Of a stretch of DNA of 64,000 nucleotides, positions 48,785 to 58,239 are shown in pieces. Position numbers and translations under genes: made by a program. Each line of letters begins with the position of its first letter. Within the stretch, counting starts at the first letter, position 1. The notes under the pieces were generated by a model. The model made no database searches, was not told where the DNA came from, and worked only from the letters and a program-made list of their open reading frames with translations. This DNA is from Candidatus Glomeribacter gigasporarum BEG34 (lineage in GTDB: Bacteria > Pseudomonadota > Gammaproteobacteria > Burkholderiales > Burkholderiaceae): assembly GCF_000227585.1 (NCBI RefSeq), contig NZ_CAFB01000037.1, positions 18,833 to 82,832 of the forward strand, written 5' to 3'.

Positions 48785-51634
48785 ATGTTGAAACACTTTC
48801 AGTCAAACTCGTATTTATTCGGCGGTAATGCGGCGTATATTGAAGAACTGTACGAAACCTACCTCGACAATCCCGCCTCGGTGGCCGAGTATTGGCGCGA
48901 TTATTTTGACGCTCTGCAAAATATCTATGCAGCGAATGGCGCTCGCGTCAACGATATCGCGCATGCGCCGATCATCGAATCCTTCGCGCAGCGCGCGAAA
49001 CATCCTGCGCAGCCGGTGCGCGCCGGCGGGTTGGCAACCGCGCACAAACAGGTTCATGTTCAAACGCTGATTGGCGCCTACCGTATTCTGGGCGCGCGCT
49101 GGGCGAATCTCGATCCGCTCAGACTTCAGGAACGTCCGGCGATTCCCGATCTGGACCCCGCGTTTTACGGTTTAACCGAAGCGGATATGGAACAGAGCTT
49201 TCATGCAGCCAATCTGTATTTTGGCGTTGAGCAGGCCACGCTGCGTGAAATCATTCAGGCGCTGCGCGATACGTACTGCGGAACAATCGGCGCCGAATTT
49301 ATGCACTTGACCGCGCCGGAACAAAGGCGCTGGTGGCAGGAAGGCCTTGAATCGATTCGCGCAACGCCGGATTTCTCAAGCGAGCGGCAGAAACGCATCC
49401 TTGAACAATTAACGGCTGCTGAAGGACTGGAACGCTATTTACATACCAAATTTGTCGGACAAAAGCGTTTTTCTCTGGAAGGCAGCGAGAGTTTTATCGT
49501 TGCGATGGATGCGCTCGTGCAACGCGCAGGCGCGATGGGGGTGCGGGAAATCGTGATTGGCATGGCGCACCGCGGCCGTTTGAATGTGCTGGTCAATACG
49601 CTCGGCAAAATGCCGGCCGATTTATTCGCCGAATTTGAAGGCAAGCCGGGCGGCGATTTGCCGTCTGGAGACGTGAAATACCACAAAGGTTTTTCCAGCG
49701 ATGTCTCGATCGAAGGCGGGCCGGTGCATCTATCGCTGACATTCAATCCTTCACATCTTGAGATTGTTGATCCGGTGGTCGAAGGTTCGGTAAAAGCGCG
49801 GATGGTGCGCCGCGGTGATACCGATGGGCGGCAGGTGCTGCCGGTGCAGGTCCACGGCGACGCGGCGTTTGCCGCTCAGGGCGTGGTGATGGAGACGCTG
49901 AATCTTGCGCAGACGCGCGGCTACGGCACGCACGGCACGGTGCATCTGATCATCAATAATCAGATCGGCTTTACCACTTCCGATCCGCGCGATGCGCGCT
50001 CGACGCTCTACTGCTCGGATGTCGTCAAAATGATCGAAGCGCCGGTGCTGCACGTCAATGGCGATGATCCTGAAGCGGTGGTGTTCGCCGTGCAGTTGGC
50101 GGTGGATTTTCGCGCCGCTTTCCACAAGGATGTGGTGGTGGATATCATCTGTTTCCGCAGGCTCGGCCATAATGAACAGGATACGCCCGCGGTCACTCAA
50201 CCCTTGATGTACAAAAAGATCGCGCAGCATCCTGGCGCGCGCGCGTTGTATGCGGAAAAACTGCGCGCGCAGAGCGTTATTCGCGCGGACGATGCAAATG
50301 AATACATGAAACGGTACCGCCAAGCGCTTGAGGAGGGGCGGCACACTAAAGATCTTGTATTGTCGAATTACAAAGGCCAGTATGCGATTGACTGGATGCC
50401 GTTCGTAAACCGCAAATGGATAGATGCCGCGGATACAGCAGTGCCGCTGGCTGAATTGAAACGTCTGGCTGAGCGCATTACAGCCATTCCCGAAAATTTC
50501 AAATTGCATCCGCTGGTTGCGCGGGTGATTCATGACCGTCAAGCGATGGGCCGCTTTGAGGCGCCGCTCGATTGGGGAATGGGCGAGCATTTGGCATTTG
50601 CATCGCTGGTCGCGTCGGGCTATGCGGTGCGGCTGACGGGCCAGGATACCGCGCGCGGCACCTTCACGCACCGGCATGCGGTTCTGCATGATCAGGATCG
50701 GGAGAGCTGGAACGGCGGCGCTTATATTCCATTGCAGAATGTCGCCGATCATCAGGCGCGTTTCGAGGTGATTGATTCGGTGCTCTCCGAAGAAGCGGTG
50801 CTCGCTTTCGAGTACGGCTATTCAACCGCCGATCCGAAGACGCTGGTCGTGTGGGAAGCGCAGTTCGGCGATTTTGCGAATGGCGCGCAGGTGGTCATCG
50901 ATCAATTCATTTCATCCGGCGAAGTCAAGTGGGGCCGCGTGTCGGGCTTAACGATGCTGCTGCCGCACGGTTATGAAGGCCAGGGACCAGAGCATTCATC
51001 GGCGCGCATCGAGCGTTTCCTGCAACTGTGCGCCGATCACAATATGCAGGCGGTGCAACCGACTACGCCGGCGCAGATGTTCCATCTGCTGCGCCGGCAA
51101 ATGATCCGCCTGCTTCGGAAACCTCTGGTTGTCTTCACGCCGAAGTCTCTGTTGCGCCATAAGGAAGCGGTAAGCCAATTGAGCGAACTGGCCGAAGCCG
51201 CATTCCAGACCGTGATTGGCGAGACGGATACCGCCGTCCATCCAAAAAAAGTCAAACGCATCCTGGTGTGCTCAGGCCGCGTGTACTATGACCTGATTGC
51301 GCATCGCCGCACCATCAAACGTCACGACATCGCCATTCTCCGGATCGAACAACTGTATCCGTTTCCGCATAAAGCCTTTGGCGCTGAACTAAAAAAATAC
51401 GAGAACGCGACTGAAATTGTCTGGGTGCAGGATGAACCGCAAAATCAGGGCGCGTGGTTCTATATCGAACATCATTTATACGAGGGGATGAAGCCTGGCC
51501 AGAAACGGGCTTATAGCGGACGTCCAGCTTCCGCATCGCCCGCGGCCGGCTATTACGCGAAGCATCACGAGCAACAAAAAGCGCTCGTCGAAGGCGCGTT
51601 TGGACGTTTGAAAGGGTCCGTGCTTGTCAAGTAA
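48785..51634 (+). CDS. odhA: 2-Oxoglutarate dehydrogenase E1 component
   Basis: Thiamine-diphosphate decarboxylase of the TCA cycle (also called sucA). 949 residues. It starts MLKHFQSNSYLFGGNAAYIE with the N-terminal segment YLDNPASVAEYWRDYFDALQ that docks to E2. Core motifs: GMAHRGRLNVLVNTLGKMPA, HLSLTFNPSHLEIVDPVVEG, HGDAAFAAQGVVMETLNLAQ (ThDP/Mg loop), RLGHNEQDTPAVTQPLMYKK and GYSTADPKTLVVWEAQFGDF. Intact. Its stop is followed directly by a degenerate family A repeat end (AGCATTTTTTCAG). Confidence 0.97.
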   Translation: MLKHFQSNSYLFGGNAAYIEELYETYLDNPASVAEYWRDYFDALQNIYAANGARVNDIAHAPIIESFAQRAKHPAQPVRAGGLATAHKQVHVQTLIGAYRILGARWANLDPLRLQERPAIPDLDPAFYGLTEADMEQSFHAANLYFGVEQATLREIIQALRDTYCGTIGAEFMHLTAPEQRRWWQEGLESIRATPDFSSERQKRILEQLTAAEGLERYLHTKFVGQKRFSLEGSESFIVAMDALVQRAGAMGVREIVIGMAHRGRLNVLVNTLGKMPADLFAEFEGKPGGDLPSGDVKYHKGFSSDVSIEGGPVHLSLTFNPSHLEIVDPVVEGSVKARMVRRGDTDGRQVLPVQVHGDAAFAAQGVVMETLNLAQTRGYGTHGTVHLIINNQIGFTTSDPRDARSTLYCSDVVKMIEAPVLHVNGDDPEAVVFAVQLAVDFRAAFHKDVVVDIICFRRLGHNEQDTPAVTQPLMYKKIAQHPGARALYAEKLRAQSVIRADDANEYMKRYRQALEEGRHTKDLVLSNYKGQYAIDWMPFVNRKWIDAADTAVPLAELKRLAERITAIPENFKLHPLVARVIHDRQAMGRFEAPLDWGMGEHLAFASLVASGYAVRLTGQDTARGTFTHRHAVLHDQDRESWNGGAYIPLQNVADHQARFEVIDSVLSEEAVLAFEYGYSTADPKTLVVWEAQFGDFANGAQVVIDQFISSGEVKWGRVSGLTMLLPHGYEGQGPEHSSARIERFLQLCADHNMQAVQPTTPAQMFHLLRRQMIRLLRKPLVVFTPKSLLRHKEAVSQLSELAEAAFQTVIGETDTAVHPKKVKRILVCSGRVYYDLIAHRRTIKRHDIAILRIEQLYPFPHKAFGAELKKYENATEIVWVQDEPQNQGAWFYIEHHLYEGMKPGQKRAYSGRPASASPAAGYYAKHHEQQKALVEGAFGRLKGSVLVK

Positions 51635-51735
51635 AGCATTTTTTCAGTAAAAGTCTAATGAGCGCATTTTCAAATTGCGCTGCAACTGAGCCGCTTGCGC
51701 TCGCGCCAGTTGCCACACAATCTGAACGTGCTCTG
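51635..51735. repeat. Degenerate family A palindromic repeat between odhA and odhB
   Basis: AGCATTTTTTCAGTAAAAG (from 51635) resembles the family end. CCGCTTGCGCTCGCGCCAGTTG (about 51691-51712) resembles the core at 16998-17012. The right end is diverged. It is probably an old copy in the 120-bp gap, positioned directly at the odhA stop. Confidence 0.5.
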
Positions 51736-51754
51736 GATATAAAGGCAGAAGTCA

Positions 51755-53173
51755 ATGGCAATGGTAGATGTGAAGGTTCCGCAACTTTCTGAATCCGTTT
51801 CTGAAGCCACTTTGCTGCAGTGGAAGAAGAAGGCGGGCGATGCGGTTGCGGCGGACGAAATCGTCATCGAGATCGAAACGGATAAAGTGGTGCTCGAAGT
51901 CCCCGCGCCTGTGGCGGGCGTGATCAAAGATATTGTCCGGCAATCCGGCGATACAGTGACTGCGGACGAAGTGATGGCAACGATTGATACCGAAGCGCAG
52001 CCCGCCGCGCCGGCGGCGGAAGAAAAACCCGCCGAGATTGAACCGGCCAGCGCGAAATTGAGCGCCGCGCCGGAGAAACGCAGCACCCACACTCCGGCTG
52101 TGATGCCCGCAGCCGCAAAACTGATCGATGAAAAGGGCGTTGATACGTCCCAATTACAAGGCAGCGGACGCGGCGGACGGATGACCAAAGGGGATGTGCT
52201 AGAGCATTTTTCAGTCAATTTACCCAAGGAGCGAACGCGAAGACAGTATGGGGATCGATGCGGGCAGAGCAGGTCTCCATCGCGCAGCGATGGAGGCGAC
52301 CCCGCAGCGATCCCGAATACACAGAACGGCGAAGCGACACAGGGAAAATCACTGAAAAATGCTCTAGCGGCTACGGAAGAAAGGACGAAAGCAGACATCG
52401 CTGCGCCCGCTGCCCCGCCATCTGCATTACCCGCTGTCAAAGCTCCGCTGGAGACAGATCAATGGAACACGGACCGCCCTGAGCAGCGCGTGCCGATGTC
52501 GCGTTTGCGCGCGCGCATTGCCGAGCGTTTGCTTGAATCGCAGCGCACGAATGCGATTCTGACCACCTTTAACGAAGTCAATATGCAGCCGGTCATCGAT
52601 CTGCGCGCAAAATACAAAGAGAAATTTGAGAAGGCGCACGGCGTGCGCCTGGGGTTTATGTCTTTTTTCGTGAAGGCGGCGGTGTATGCGCTGAAAAAAT
52701 ACCCGATTGTCAATGCTTCTCTGGATGGCAGCGACATCATTTATCATGGCTATTTTGATATCGGCATTGCGGTCGGTTCGCCGCGCGGGCTGGTCGTGCC
52801 CATTCTGCGAGATGCCGATCAATTGAGCATTGCCGGGATTGAAAAGAAAATCGCCGAATTTGGCCAGAAAGCCAAGGATGGAAAACTGAGGCTGGAAGAA
52901 TTAAGCGGGGGCACTTTTTCGATTTCAAACGGCGGCGTCTTCGGCTCAATGCTCTCGACACCGATTATCAATCCGCCGCAGTCCGCGATTTTGGGCGTGC
53001 ACGCGACCAAAGAACGCGCCGTTGTCGAAAACGGCCACATTGTGATTCGTCCAATGAACTATCTGGCCCTTTCGTACGACCATCGTTTGATTGATGGCCG
53101 GGAAGCTGTACTTACCCTGGTTTCAATTAAAGAAGCGCTGGAGGAGCCGGCGCGCTTGTTGCTGAATGTGTGA
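51755..53173 (+). CDS. odhB: Dihydrolipoamide succinyltransferase (E2) with a repeat-encoded 57-residue insertion
   Basis: Core of the 2-oxoglutarate dehydrogenase complex. 472 residues; the family is about 420. Lipoyl domain 1-75 with lipoyl-Lys44 ([17 protein letters not shown]), linker, peripheral subunit-binding domain about 110-148 ([33 protein letters not shown]), then residues 149-205 encoded by a palindromic repeat, a second linker, and the catalytic domain ([36 protein letters not shown] with catalytic His/Asp). The insertion sits exactly in the flexible linker after the E3-binding domain, where extra length should be tolerated. Followed by a methyltransferase rather than lpdA. Confidence 0.94.
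   Translation: MAMVDVKVPQLSESVSEATLLQWKKKAGDAVAADEIVIEIETDKVVLEVPAPVAGVIKDIVRQSGDTVTADEVMATIDTEAQPAAPAAEEKPAEIEPASAKLSAAPEKRSTHTPAVMPAAAKLIDEKGVDTSQLQGSGRGGRMTKGDVLEHFSVNLPKERTRRQYGDRCGQSRSPSRSDGGDPAAIPNTQNGEATQGKSLKNALAATEERTKADIAAPAAPPSALPAVKAPLETDQWNTDRPEQRVPMSRLRARIAERLLESQRTNAILTTFNEVNMQPVIDLRAKYKEKFEKAHGVRLGFMSFFVKAAVYALKKYPIVNASLDGSDIIYHGYFDIGIAVGSPRGLVVPILRDADQLSIAGIEKKIAEFGQKAKDGKLRLEELSGGTFSISNGGVFGSMLSTPIINPPQSAILGVHATKERAVVENGHIVIRPMNYLALSYDHRLIDGREAVLTLVSIKEALEEPARLLLNV
52198..52368. repeat. Palindromic repeat family A, 171-bp in-frame copy inside odhB
   Basis: Perfect 18-nt arms GCTAGAGCATTTTTCAGT (52198-52215) and ACTGAAAAATGCTCTAGC (52351-52368), and the same nested CCATCGC hairpin as in arcC. 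It has 57 sense codons in the odhB frame, in the same phase as the arcC copy. The peptide starts [20 protein letters not shown] and ends [14 protein letters not shown]. The outermost arm base differs from the arcC copy but still pairs. Confidence 0.95.
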
Positions 53174-53226
53174 CCGCGCTTTGAGAGGGTTGTCTCACAT
53201 TATCGCACCGTAGAGAAAAATGCAGA

Positions 53227-54150
53227 ATGGAGAATGTTGATTGGTTAAATAGAGTGCATGTTGGCGACGCACGAGAAGTCATGGCGACATTTCCCAACAA
53301 CTCGATAGACCTTAGTTTCTGGTCGCCGCCTTACTTTGTAGGCAAAAACTATGAATCACATTTGAACTTTCAGGACTGGAAAGACCTTCTTCGCGGGGTG
53401 ATCTCTGAACATGCCAGAATCATGAAGGAGGGCGCGTTCATGGTCATCAACATAAACGATATTCTATGCTTTGCCGATCAGAATATGCCGCGCTTCATGG
53501 CAAATAATGTCAGTAATAAAAAAGTCAAAATTAGTCGTGAAGATATTCTAAAGGTAAAGCACGATTATCCTGATGCTGATAGGCGCACATTGGCCTCTAT
53601 CGTTGGATGTAGTGAACAGACCATTCAGCGGCGTCTTGAACATAACAATGTGCGCGGCGGGAAATCATCTGCGGGCACAAAAGTATTGACGGTGGGAGGT
53701 TTGTTGCAGGAGTGGGCGGAAGCCGTTGGGTTGTATCTTTATGATCGCAGAATATGGCATAAAGATCCTTGTTGGGCGAATAGTCGTTGGCACAGCAATT
53801 CTTACAGGGCAGCCGATGAATTTGAGTATTTATATGTTTTTTGGAGAACGGGGATTGTCAAGGTTGATCGCGCGCGGTTGAAAAAAAACGAATGGGCCGA
53901 AAGGGGTTCACGGGCGGTGTGGAATATCCGATCAATTCAGCGTAATGGGCGGCATGAATGTGAATTTCCTGAAATGCTTGCTGAACGTGTCATTCGTCTG
54001 TTCACGGATAAAGACAATGTTATCCTAGACCCTTTTGTCGGTTCAGGAACAACGACCACTATTGCAAAGCGGTTAAATCGCAAATACGTTGGTATTGATC
54101 GCCTGAAGAAATATGCGCAACTTGCGGAAGAGCGAACAAATGCAGAATGA
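53227..54150 (+). CDS. Beta-class DNA methyltransferase (N4-cytosine or N6-adenine) inserted between odhB and lpdA
   Basis: 307 residues. Catalytic motif IV comes first (DLSFWSPPYFVGKNYE; the SPPY form is typical of N4-cytosine enzymes) and the AdoMet motif I last (ILDPFVGSGTTTTIAKRLNR), the beta order. Between them residues about 100-145 form a likely helix-turn-helix (RRTLASIVGCSEQTIQRRLE), unusual inside a methyltransferase and perhaps part of target recognition. Codon use and base composition are clearly more AT-rich than odhB or lpdA. No intact restriction gene follows, so it is an orphan or the survivor of a system. Confidence 0.85.
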   Translation: MENVDWLNRVHVGDAREVMATFPNNSIDLSFWSPPYFVGKNYESHLNFQDWKDLLRGVISEHARIMKEGAFMVININDILCFADQNMPRFMANNVSNKKVKISREDILKVKHDYPDADRRTLASIVGCSEQTIQRRLEHNNVRGGKSSAGTKVLTVGGLLQEWAEAVGLYLYDRRIWHKDPCWANSRWHSNSYRAADEFEYLYVFWRTGIVKVDRARLKKNEWAERGSRAVWNIRSIQRNGRHECEFPEMLAERVIRLFTDKDNVILDPFVGSGTTTTIAKRLNRKYVGIDRLKKYAQLAEERTNAE

Positions 54151-54338
54151 GATTGAAGAAGTCGAACAATCTTGTTTGCGCTTGGTGGTTAGAGCTATCC
54201 GCGATTATCACAGTAAGGCCGTTGAGATATAAGCCGGACGCAACGCTCCAACGAGAGGCGAGGAGTTTAGAGTTAGATTGTCCTTTTCAGAATTGGAGAA
54301 GAAGGCAGGATGGAGGGTTGTTACAATTTAGGGCGTAA
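54140..54338 (+). pseudogene. Possible remnant of a gene partnered with the methyltransferase
   Basis: An ATG overlapping the methyltransferase end begins a short frame, MQNEIEEVEQSCLRLVVRAI, that stops at 54232 and then stays readable in the same frame (RLSFSELEKKAGWRVVTI) to about 54336. The size and position would suit a decayed cognate endonuclease gene, but no motif supports this. From 54339 to 54475 nothing is seen. Confidence 0.25.
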
Positions 54339-54475
54339 AGCATATAAATCTCATTGATGGCACCTTCATATCTAAGTGTCGATATTCAATTTGCCTATAT
54401 CCCCTCATCCCGCTGATATCAGCGCAGTCACGGCGTAAATGCACTGTAAAGTTTGATAGAAAAAAGTCAATCATC

Positions 54476-55906
54476 ATGTCTAAATCATTCGACGTCATTG
54501 TGATTGGCGCGGGTCCAGGCGGCTATATCGCCGCGATCCGCGCCGCGCAACTGGGATATTCGGTTGCGTGTATCGAACAATGGCAAGACCCGCGCGGTGA
54601 GTTCAGATTGGGCGGGACGTGCCTGAATGTCGGCTGCATTCCATCCAAAGCGCTGCTCGCCTCCTCCGAATTATTTGAAAACACGGCGCATCATGTATCT
54701 GGACATGGCATTGCGGTTCAGAGCGTTGCGATGGACGTTGCCCGCATGATGGCGCGTAAAGACGGTATTGTGAACAAGATGACCAAAGGCATCGAGTTCC
54801 TGTTCCGTAAAAACAAAATCCATTGGCTCAAAGGGCATGGCAGATTTGTATCCGCCAGCGCTGAAGGCATTCAGATTGAAGTGAGCGGCGCGGGCGAAGC
54901 GCAAACGGTGACGGGGCGAAACGTGATTATTGCGACAGGCTCTAAAGCGCGGCATTTGCCGAACGTACAGGTCGATCAACGTCTCGTGGTCGATAACGAA
55001 GGCGCGTTGGCGTTTGAGTCCGTGCCGCGCCAGCTTGCGGTGATTGGCGCGGGCGTCATCGGTCTTGAGCTTGGCTCTGTCTGGCGGCGTCTCGGCGCGC
55101 AGGTCAAAGTACTGGAAGCATCGCCCGCTTTTCTGCCGGCTGCAGACGATAGCGTTTCTAAAGAAGCGTTTAAGTTATTCAGCAAACAGGGCTTGTCGAT
55201 TGAATTGGGCGTTAAGATCGAAGCCGTCAACACTCGTGACCAGAGCGTTGCCGTTTCCTATGCCGATGCCTCTGGACAGTCATACACCTTTGAGGCCAAC
55301 CGGCTCATCGTCGCCGTCGGTCGAGTGCCGAATACCGACGGCCTGGGCCTTGAAAACATCGGGCTAAACGTAAACGAACGCGGTTTTATCGATGTGGACG
55401 ATCATTGCCGCACGCGCGCGCCCAATATCTATGCAATTGGCGATGTGGTGCGCGGCCCGATGCTCGCGCACAAAGCGGAAGACGAGGGCGTGATGGTCGC
55501 CGAGATCATCGACGGGCAAAAACCGCATCTCGATCTTAACTGTATTCCCTGGGTCATTTATACCGCGCCCGAAATTGCCTGGGTCGGCAATACCGAGCAG
55601 CAACTCAAACGGGAAGGGCGCGCCTACAAGACCGGGCAATTTCCATTCGCGGCCAATGGCCGCGCGCTGGGCATCGGACATGCGGACGGTTTTGTCAAAA
55701 TGCTCGCCGATGCGCGCAGCGATGAAATTCTTGGCGTGCATATCGTCTCAAGCAACGCATCCGACTTAATCGCCGAAGCGGTGAGCGCGATGGAATTCAA
55801 GGCAGCGTCTGAAGATATTGCGCGCATCTGCCATCCGCATCCATCGCTTTCAGAAGCGATGCGCGAAGCGGCGCTGGCGGTTGAAGGGCGCGCGCTGAAT
55901 ATATAA
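54476..55906 (+). CDS. lpdA: Dihydrolipoamide dehydrogenase (E3)
   Basis: FAD enzyme that reoxidises dihydrolipoyl groups of OdhB (and other lipoyl proteins). 476 residues. FAD fold DVIVIGAGPGGYIAAIRAAQ, redox disulfide GGTCLNVGCIPSKALL, NAD fold QLAVIGAGVIGLELGSVWRR, the second FAD contact NIYAIGDVVRGPMLAHKAED, and the C-terminal catalytic His-Glu dyad CHPHPSLSEAMREA. Intact. It is cut off from odhB by the methyltransferase insertion, so it may need its own promoter. Confidence 0.97.
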   Translation: MSKSFDVIVIGAGPGGYIAAIRAAQLGYSVACIEQWQDPRGEFRLGGTCLNVGCIPSKALLASSELFENTAHHVSGHGIAVQSVAMDVARMMARKDGIVNKMTKGIEFLFRKNKIHWLKGHGRFVSASAEGIQIEVSGAGEAQTVTGRNVIIATGSKARHLPNVQVDQRLVVDNEGALAFESVPRQLAVIGAGVIGLELGSVWRRLGAQVKVLEASPAFLPAADDSVSKEAFKLFSKQGLSIELGVKIEAVNTRDQSVAVSYADASGQSYTFEANRLIVAVGRVPNTDGLGLENIGLNVNERGFIDVDDHCRTRAPNIYAIGDVVRGPMLAHKAEDEGVMVAEIIDGQKPHLDLNCIPWVIYTAPEIAWVGNTEQQLKREGRAYKTGQFPFAANGRALGIGHADGFVKMLADARSDEILGVHIVSSNASDLIAEAVSAMEFKAASEDIARICHPHPSLSEAMREAALAVEGRALNI

Positions 55907-55984
55907 AAGTATGACTGCAACTCTATCTGATCTGGAGAATACATATCTGCAGTCGCTTCTCTGGTTCTTAAGACATTTTTCTAA

Positions 55985-57070
55985 TTGAACGTTGTTGATT
56001 ATTGCGTCCGCGCATTGAGTCTGCACGGTTATTCACCAGATCAGGCGCAAATAGCGGCGTTGAATCGTTTGCAGCGCTGCGCGGATGAATGGCAACGCTT
56101 CGAAACGCGCCGTTTCAACGTTCTGGTCAAATGTCTGCCCGCATGGTTTTTGCAGTTAACGCCGAAAGGCGTGTATCTGTGGGGCGGCGTTGGACGCGGC
56201 AAAAGTTTTTTGATGGACGGTTTCTATGCCTGCGTTCCAGTCAAGTCCAAAACGCGCGTGCATTTCCATGCCTTTATGCGCGAGGCGCACCGGCAATTGC
56301 AAACGCTTAAGGGCATTGCCGATCCGCTCCACACCCTGGCCCGACGCATTGCACAGCGGCACCGTTTGATCTGCTTTGACGAATTCCATGTGTCGGATAT
56401 CGCTGATGCAATGCTGCTATACCGGTTATTTGGCAGTCTGTTCAGGCAAGGCGTGCAATTCATCATGACGTCCAATGACGCGCCTGATGCTCTCTATCCG
56501 GATGGACTGCATCGCAGCCGCTTCTTGCCTGCAATTGCATTATTCAATGAAAAGCTCGACGTGCTGAATGTCGATGCCGGCATCGACTACCGGCAACGCG
56601 CGCTCGACTGGATGCCCGCGTATTACATTCCAATCGATGCATCGACCGATGCCGCATTGCACGACGCTTTTGAAACGCTGGCAACCGCGCCGGACAACCC
56701 TCCGGTATTGACCATCGAAGCGCGTGAAATTCGCGCGCGGCGGTGTGCAGGCGATGTCATCTGGTTTGATTTTGATGTGTTATGCGGCGACGGGCGCTCG
56801 CAAAATGACTATCTCGAAATTGCCAACTGTTTTCACGTCCTGATTTTATCGAATGTGCCGCGCTTGACGCCGCGCCTGGCGGACGCCGCGCGGCGCTTTA
56901 CCTGGCTGATCGATATCCTGTACGATCATCACGTCAGGTTCTTGATGTCGGCGGCGGCGCCTATGACTGAGCTGTATCGGGAAGGCCCCTACGCGCATGA
57001 ATTTGCGCGCACCGTTTCCAGGCTGACCGAGATGCAGTCGAAAGCGTATCGGGAGGCCGCACATCGTTAG
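55985..57070 (+). CDS. zapE: AFG1/ZapE-family cell division ATPase
   Basis: 361 residues from TTG 55985 (LNVVDYCVRALSLHGYSPDQ aligns with family starts). P-loop GVYLWGGVGRGKSFLMDGFY, Walker B LICFDEFHVSDIADAMLLYR, and the sensor region FIMTSNDAPDALYPDGLHRS. Ends LTEMQSKAYREAAHR. ZapE interacts with FtsZ in E. coli; the mitochondrial homologue Afg1 helps remove unassembled proteins. Burkholderia keeps it after odhL/lpdA, so the gene order here is ancestral apart from the insertion upstream. Confidence 0.92.
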   Translation: MNVVDYCVRALSLHGYSPDQAQIAALNRLQRCADEWQRFETRRFNVLVKCLPAWFLQLTPKGVYLWGGVGRGKSFLMDGFYACVPVKSKTRVHFHAFMREAHRQLQTLKGIADPLHTLARRIAQRHRLICFDEFHVSDIADAMLLYRLFGSLFRQGVQFIMTSNDAPDALYPDGLHRSRFLPAIALFNEKLDVLNVDAGIDYRQRALDWMPAYYIPIDASTDAALHDAFETLATAPDNPPVLTIEAREIRARRCAGDVIWFDFDVLCGDGRSQNDYLEIANCFHVLILSNVPRLTPRLADAARRFTWLIDILYDHHVRFLMSAAAPMTELYREGPYAHEFARTVSRLTEMQSKAYREAAHR

Positions 57071-57079
57071 CGCATTGCC

Positions 57080-57251
57080 ATGACAATGCTTGAAAACGCC
57101 GCTATATGCAGTGTATTGCGCTTTAGGCGCGCGGATGGTCGATTTTGGCGGCTGGACGATACCACTGCATTACGGCTCGCAACTGGACGAGCGTCGGGCC
57201 GCGCGCATGGTGAAATTGCCTTTTGTGCGGCATGGAAAAATAGTGGCGTAG
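57080..57251 (+). pseudogene. gcvT: Glycine cleavage T protein remnant with its middle deleted
   Basis: Starts MTMLENA at 57080, shifts frame once near 57100, then reads [29 protein letters not shown] (GcvT N-terminus). It passes without a break into [19 protein letters not shown] and a stop at 57249-57251 (GcvT C-terminus, family form VVKxPFVRxGK). So roughly 300 internal residues are missing while both gene ends remain. Non-functional. The restriction-modification genes begin 5 bp after it on the other strand. Confidence 0.75.
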
Positions 57252-57255
57252 GTGA

Positions 57256-58239
57256 TCACTCCGCTATCTGTAATAGATGTGTGAAATCAGTTGCTGCGCG
57301 CTTGATTGCACCATATACCCATTGAGGAATGGACTCATAGGCAGGAATAGGCAATTCTCTCAAAGTTTTATTGGCCTGTCTGCCATAGCTATATTTGTAT
57401 TGATTGGCTTTTATACAAGTGGCGTAATACAACATTTCATCGATAGTCATGGGGCATTTTGGTTTCAAAACAAACAAATCATGTCCTGAATAAAAAGGGT
57501 CAATTTGTAAAAAAGTTTCCAGAACTGAACCGCCGCCAGCAACCGTTAAAACCATTCCCTCGGTTGGCTCTACATCATAGAGCCGCTGTACTCTGGCCGC
57601 TACTCCATTATTTTGAGAGGTTCTCGCAACAAAATTAATCCCTTGAGGATTTTTTATTAAATATATTAACCCAAGATCTGTCCCGTATTGAACTTCAAAC
57701 AAATCAATTAGTGGAACTGTTTTTAAGTCTATGGGTTTGTTTAATTTCGTTTTTTTCCTAGCAAAACTGGTTGACACTGAGAATGAAAATGGTTTTATGT
57801 GATGGACTGTATGAGCAACCCAAGCAGGCGGATGGTCGGGTAATTTTATGGATTTAAGACGCTCCCCCTTGGGTTTTCTGCCATAAGAAAATTTTGAGCG
57901 GTTCAAAGAAATGGCTTTTGCGTAAAAAATCTTTTCTGCTAATGTCATTTTCTGCTTGGGTAACAGAATCGAAACATCGCTATTAGCCACAAACTCAAAA
58001 TCGGAAACATAAGCGTAGGTGTGGCTCCCCTCACCATTCGTTGACACAAAGATCGTATGCTTTGGATGGCAATGTCTGGCTGGAACCGTATTTTTCTCAA
58101 CCCAACCGGCAATGGTTCTTTGCTGATTTTTTGCGGGTCTGACGTAAGGTATCGTTCCCGCTTTGGGTTTCCCGAGCACCACAACATGGCTGCTTGCGAT
58201 GCCATTTTTAACATCAAATAGCTGATCAAGCCTCACCAT
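57256..58239 (-). CDS. Specificity subunit of a BcgI-like Type IIB restriction-modification system
   Basis: 327 residues from ATG 58239, which overlaps the last 14 nt of the upstream RM gene. Two half-repeats are visible: MVRLDQLFDVKNGIASSHVV with FYAKAISLNRSKFSYGRKPK and LKSIKLPDHPPAWV, then VPLIDLFEVQYGTDLGLIYL with YYATCIKANQYKYSYGRQAN and LRELPIPAYESIPQWV. Each half would be one target-recognition domain, giving a bipartite recognition sequence. Size and pairing match the B subunit of BcgI, as recalled. AT-rich composition. Confidence 0.82.
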   Translation of the reverse strand: MVRLDQLFDVKNGIASSHVVVLGKPKAGTIPYVRPAKNQQRTIAGWVEKNTVPARHCHPKHTIFVSTNGEGSHTYAYVSDFEFVANSDVSILLPKQKMTLAEKIFYAKAISLNRSKFSYGRKPKGERLKSIKLPDHPPAWVAHTVHHIKPFSFSVSTSFARKKTKLNKPIDLKTVPLIDLFEVQYGTDLGLIYLIKNPQGINFVARTSQNNGVAARVQRLYDVEPTEGMVLTVAGGGSVLETFLQIDPFYSGHDLFVLKPKCPMTIDEMLYYATCIKANQYKYSYGRQANKTLRELPIPAYESIPQWVYGAIKRAATDFTHLLQIAE

